Shown one piece after another: positions 60,961 through 64,000 of a stretch of DNA of 64,000 nt. A program made the translations under genes and the position numbers. The notes beneath the pieces were generated by a model, which ran no database searches, was not told the origin of the DNA, and saw only the letters and a program-made list of their open reading frames with translations. This stretch comes from Cytobacillus citreus (lineage in GTDB: Bacteria; Bacillota; Bacilli; Bacillales; Cytobacillaceae): the NCBI RefSeq assembly GCF_018343665.1, contig NZ_JAGYPM010000006.1:62001-126000 (forward strand), read 5' to 3'. Each line of letters opens with the position of its first letter. Position 1 is the stretch's first letter.

Positions 60961-61028
60961 CTTCCACAATCTGGCCCTATAATGAAAATAAGCGCTATTC
61001 CTTCAGAAAAGCGCCCGATTGTGGAAGA
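60961..61028. repeat. Composite boundary element, best example (cores 60972-60977 and 61011-61016)
   Basis: TTCCACAATC-TGGCCC, then AGCGCTATTCC...A-AAAGCGCCC inner hairpin, then GATTGTGGAA: the outer 10-bp arms are a perfect inverted repeat. It lies 67 bp beyond the lepB stop. Confidence 0.7.
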
Positions 61029-61094
61029 TTGTTATTAAAGTAAAGCTACCCTTTAGTTGAACAATTAGACCTTTTCCTCTCTAATTAGACATCC

Positions 61095-61649
61095 TTAATT
61101 ATCAATTACTTTTATCTTTTCAATAGGATAATAAACAATTTTCGTTGTTCCCACTACCTTTTCCATAGGAACAGCCCCTATATGGCGACTATCCTTACTG
61201 TATCTTCTATTATCACCCATAACGAACAGATGTCCTTCTGGAACTACGTCTCTACCTACTGGAGTCTCTCGTAATGTAAATGAATTAGTTAATGGCCCAT
61301 CGGTTACTTCTTGTTTATATTCGTCTAAATACGTTTCATCATAAGGTTTTCCATTTATATATAATATATCATCTTTATATTCAATACGGTCTCCAGGCAA
61401 TCCTATTACACGTTTAATATAATCTTTATCCTCTGATGCGTGAAAAACAATAATATCAAATCTTTTCGGTTCTCCTATTTTCGTTACAATCATACGGTCT
61501 TGGTCTTGCAAGGTAGGCTCCATTGAAGCTCCGTCAACTACAATTGGTGTAAAGAAAAAAGCACGAATAATAAAAGCTAATACTATTGCAATAAAGAGAG
61601 CCTTAATCCATTCCAAGACCTCATTTCTATTTTTAGCCATTCTTTTCAT
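61095..61649 (-). CDS. Type I signal peptidase
   Basis: A 184-residue membrane peptidase of the Bacillus SipS/SipT type. One N-terminal helix (ALFIAIVLAFIIRAFFF) anchors it. The catalytic serine is in DGASMEPT (Ser42) and the general-base lysine in KDYIKRVIGLPGD (Lys79). The C-terminal box GDNRRYSKDSRHIGAVP is present. It removes signal peptides from exported proteins. As a chromosomal array member it is probably an accessory paralogue. Confidence 0.93.
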   Translation of the reverse strand: MKRMAKNRNEVLEWIKALFIAIVLAFIIRAFFFTPIVVDGASMEPTLQDQDRMIVTKIGEPKRFDIIVFHASEDKDYIKRVIGLPGDRIEYKDDILYINGKPYDETYLDEYKQEVTDGPLTNSFTLRETPVGRDVVPEGHLFVMGDNRRYSKDSRHIGAVPMEKVVGTTKIVYYPIEKIKVIDN

Positions 61650-61863
61650 CCTCTCGCATATTCAATAACTCACGAAATCCCTTCTTAGGAACATACTTCA
61701 ACAAAAAAGTAAAAATTCCTTCTTTCACTATCCTGCTCTTTATTTGGGGTTCAGCCGAGATACGTGTAAAAATAGGTCATAAGTATACATTATTTACCAA
61801 TAAGTGTTTTTTAGGATATTTATAACATAAACGTTCCGTTTTTGTTACAAGGAAGAGTACTTT

Positions 61864-62048
61864 TTGTTGCTTTAAAATAAAGTTTGATCAAATTGATACT
61901 AATAACCTTGATAAACGATCATAGAAAAGAGCGTGTTTTGAAAAAAAGATTGATCAAAACACGCTCTTAATATTTTCAGTTGGTTCATTCTTTTATAAAA
62001 AAGTTTGATCATTTCCTATCTATGTTGCACCACAATCGCGCCCGATTG
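61864..62048. mobile_element. Tn7-like end fused to a boundary palindrome, copy B
   Basis: Identical by eye to 51290-51474 over 185 bp, including the three spaced sites, the 14-bp hairpin and the terminal ACCACAATCGCGCCCGATTG. Flanks differ immediately outside. Confidence 0.7.
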
Positions 62049-62098
62049 TTGAAGATCTTTATGTTGTATTATTAAGGAAAAGCACCCGTTTAAGACCA
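62028..62098. repeat. Boundary palindromes, cores GCGCCC 62038-62043 and GCACCC 62082-62087
   Basis: CCACAATC-GCGCCC-GATTGTTGAAG and a second weaker half AAGGAAAA-GCACCC-GTTTAAGA. Confidence 0.55.
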
Positions 62099-62192
62099 CT
62101 TAAACTTTCTAACGTTGTTAAAAATGGGGGAAACGTCTTGAAAATAGGCTTAGCGTTGTAAATCCGGGCTTTCGGGACGGGGCCCCAATTAG

Positions 62193-62226
62193 AAAAAGGG
62201 TGTGCTATATATGTACACCCTTTTTT
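62193..62226. terminator. Bidirectional terminator
   Basis: AAAAAGGGTGT pairs with ACACCCTTTTTT around an 11-nt loop. It serves the minus-strand small gene at 62276. Confidence 0.75.
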
Positions 62227-62275
62227 GAAGGCTCTCAGTTTTTTCACACGACCTTAAGTGAATGTTTTCCTATTT

Positions 62276-62464
62276 TCATTTTATTACATTTAAAATGAAA
62301 ATTATTAAAAACGCTATTATGAGAAAAAAAACAATAAAATAACCAATGTACTTAATGGGTTTTGGTAAATTCTTAAGTTTGGCATTTGAAGGGTCTGTAG
62401 CATTTCCCTCAATCTTATTAAAATGATCTATTGCATCATTAAATGGTGGCTTTTTCTCTTTCAT
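62276..62464 (-). CDS. Small single-pass membrane protein
   Basis: 62 residues: a polar N-terminus (KPPFNDAIDHFNKIEGNATD) and one C-terminal helix (YIGYFIVFFLIIAFLIIFIL). I recall similar short Bacillus proteins (DPSNAKLKNLPKPI-YIGY) annotated without function. GGGG precedes its start at a usable distance. Confidence 0.55.
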   Translation of the reverse strand: MKEKKPPFNDAIDHFNKIEGNATDPSNAKLKNLPKPIKYIGYFIVFFLIIAFLIIFILNVIK

Positions 62465-62576
62465 ATTATCACCCCGTTTAATTATTTTAACATATCCTTC
62501 TTAGTATAGTGTAAAACAATAGGGATAAATACTGAATATTGCTTTTTTACATTTTTTTAACAAAACAGGTAGTTAG

Positions 62577-62737
62577 TTGTAGCTTAAGAATAAAGTTTGA
62601 TTAAATGAGTGCTACAAACATTAATTACAATATAGAAGAAACTCATTCGTTTTGAACAAAGTTTGATCAAAATGCATGGCTTTAAACTTTATAATGATTT
62701 ACCTTTTATAAAAAAGATTGATTAAAACTATATCATT
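62577..62737 (+). mobile_element. Solo Tn7-like end, family 1, diverged
   Basis: TGTAGCTTAAGAATAAAG then TTTGATTAAA; further sites AACAAAGTTTGATCAAAA (62654) and AAAAAAGATTGATTAAAA (62711). It lies directly against the 3' end of the ATPase gene, so that gene may be cargo at the left edge of a Tn7-like element running out of the window. Confidence 0.5.
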
Positions 62738-64000
62738 TTATTCTCCGGGAGACCGATACTGCTCAGATTGAATCTCTATGGCCTCTCTAGTATAAGATTG
62801 TATTTTTATATATGCATAATCATCTGAGTCTAAATTCATTTTTCTAACTGTTAGCCTAGCAAAATCCGAATCATGGGTACTAATCAGGATTTGTCTATCC
62901 TCTACTGAAACTAAATTAGACAGAACGTCTATGAAAGAATATGCATTAATATCATCTAGATTTTGGAATGGATCATCAATTCCTATTACATTTAATTTAC
63001 TCCAATTTTGAGATTTATTTAAAGCTAAAAATATACTCATTGCTAATATAGTCGATTGTGCAGCGCTTAAAGTAAGACTAGCGTTTACTGAGTCTTCTAT
63101 ATCACTTTCGATATCTACAGACCCAATTTGATTATCTTTTAAAAGTATAAATAATTCATTTTTTTTCGTTATTAAATTAATATAGTTAAAGTAAGAATGT
63201 GGAGAAATTTGTCTAAAATAATTATTTATTGCTAAGGATAGACCATTCAAATATTCATTCACTAAAGAACTTTGTACTTGAGTATGATAAGTAAATAAAC
63301 TTTTCAATTGTTCATCCATTTTGACATATTGATCAATTTGTTTTTGTAATACTAGATTTTCTTGGTCGTAATTTTCAATTTTTGATTCCATCTCTCTTAA
63401 TTTAATGTCATCCATATATTTTTCTATTGTTTTTAAAAGATTTCTAGATTCAAATCTTTCATTTTTTAACAAACTAATATTTTCTATAATGAAATCTAAT
63501 ATCTCACTACTATTTAGTACCAGTTCACAATTAATCATCTTTTCTAATTCACTTTTAATTTGGACTAGTTGCTGCAGCTTTCTCTCTATATCTTGAATAA
63601 TCTGATTCAATTCTAATATTTGTTTATCGTACTCTTGAATTTTTACTTTAGCGATATTAATATAACTTTCTATTTTATTTAGTTTTAATTGTAGCTTTCT
63701 TTGGTCCTCAATAAAATATCTGTAGCTAGTATGCTTTGCAAGGATTTCTTTCTCTTCTTCAGTAATTCTCTCTATTTTTAGCTTCAAATCATTCCATAAA
63801 TCTAATCCTTTTTTAATCTCAATAAAGCCCTTATATTTATTATCATTATTCTGTTTATAATTTTGTACTTTTTTTATTTCTATTTGAATTTGCCCGATAT
63901 CTTCTATATCAATTGAATTATTAAGACGCATAACTACAATTTTATTTTTCAATTCTTTTATTTCTTTTCTCAAGTTTTCTAATTCCTTCTGAGAAACTTT
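62738..64000 (-). CDS. SMC/Rad50-like ATPase, C-terminal part (runs off the window)
   Basis: About 420 residues are visible, still open at the right edge. Long coiled-coil segments (for example KLNKIESYINIAKVKIQEYD; IIQDIERKLQQLVQIKSELE) lead to an ABC ATPase half: NASLTLSAAQSTILAMSIFL (signature-like), LNVIGIDDPFQNLDDINAYS (Walker B with D-D-P) and ILISTHDSDFARL (H-loop). The N-terminal Walker A half must lie beyond 64000. Such ATPases occur in repair (SbcC/RecN) and in defence systems such as Lamassu or Wadjet-like sets; its place near a TIR island favours defence (inference). Confidence 0.75.
   Translation of the reverse strand, partial: KVSQKELENLRKEIKELKNKIVVMRLNNSIDIEDIGQIQIEIKKVQNYKQNNDNKYKGFIEIKKGLDLWNDLKLKIERITEEEKEILAKHTSYRYFIEDQRKLQLKLNKIESYINIAKVKIQEYDKQILELNQIIQDIERKLQQLVQIKSELEKMINCELVLNSSEILDFIIENISLLKNERFESRNLLKTIEKYMDDIKLREMESKIENYDQENLVLQKQIDQYVKMDEQLKSLFTYHTQVQSSLVNEYLNGLSLAINNYFRQISPHSYFNYINLITKKNELFILLKDNQIGSVDIESDIEDSVNASLTLSAAQSTILAMSIFLALNKSQNWSKLNVIGIDDPFQNLDDINAYSFIDVLSNLVSVEDRQILISTHDSDFARLTVRKMNLDSDDYAYIKIQSYTREAIEIQSEQYRSPGE

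Noticed and set aside
43851..62098. A classical integron
   Set aside because: Cores lack the GTTRRRY/RYYYAAC boxes, no tyrosine integrase or attI is present in the window, and composite copies look partly like terminators.
62059..62247. 62-codon minus ORF over a terminator
   Set aside because: The frame runs through a strong hairpin and a boundary element.
1..64000. Prophage
   Set aside because: No capsid, portal, terminase or integrase genes were seen.

Overview
The window looks like chromosome from a low-GC Bacillaceae bacterium (Bacillus, Peribacillus or a close relative). Pointers are Shine-Dalgarno-rich starts, frequent TTG and GTG starts, a T-box leader, 7-1-7 Fur boxes, cre-like sites, FeoAB with its small cysteine-rich partner, a SipS/T-type signal peptidase and Bacillus-like RocB, AgcS, PadR and IclR proteins. 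The species cannot be fixed from sequence alone.

Layout. 0-2.5 kb: a T-box leader, probably tyrosine-specific, controls phenylalanine hydroxylase and its pterin dehydratase. 3.8-7.1 kb: a GntR-controlled FAD-linked hydroxyacid oxidase plus BASS transporter unit, followed by a transposase remnant. 7.6-11.2 kb: decayed DNA (frameshifted gene, molybdopterin-oxidoreductase tail, lipoprotein stub, ISL3 tail) around a P-loop kinase and a ModA-like binding protein. 11.5-15.5 kb: an IclR regulator divergent from an AgcS symporter/RocB-like peptidase operon. 16-24.8 kb: SDR, MFS transporter, aldehyde dehydrogenase, Baeyer-Villiger monooxygenase, esterase, iron alcohol dehydrogenase and a divergent LuxR regulator; together these match every step of a cyclohexanol/cyclohexanone-type ring-opening route. 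25.5-31.1 kb: an AAC(3)-I-like acetyltransferase, a MarR/hydrolase pair and feoAB. 31.5-42.7 kb: a VWA lipoprotein, a PadR-controlled ABC exporter, a secreted SbsC-like protein, a Bcr/CflA exporter with a leader peptide, and several gene remnants.

43-64 kb is the most unusual part. Mostly minus-strand accessory genes (HAD phosphatase, two phosphotransferases, GNAT, GrpB, membrane and secreted proteins, signal peptidase) are separated by about twenty copies of a palindromic element, consensus TTCnACAATC-(TG)(GC)GCCC-GATTGTnGAA, usually within 130 bp of the 3' end of a minus-strand gene. A 221-bp non-coding block occurs twice, and its similarity ends at this core. Interleaved are solo Tn7-like ends (TGT start plus spaced AATAAAGT sites) and tnsA-like 5' stubs, with no intact transposase in the window. 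Between 54 and 60.5 kb lies a TIR island: a TIR protein, a TIR-SLOG fusion, a ThsB-like TIR gene destroyed by an IS3 element, and a small-ORF/membrane/TIR operon. An SMC/Rad50-like ATPase runs off the right edge.

All calls come from reading the sequence and remembered family motifs; no database search was run.
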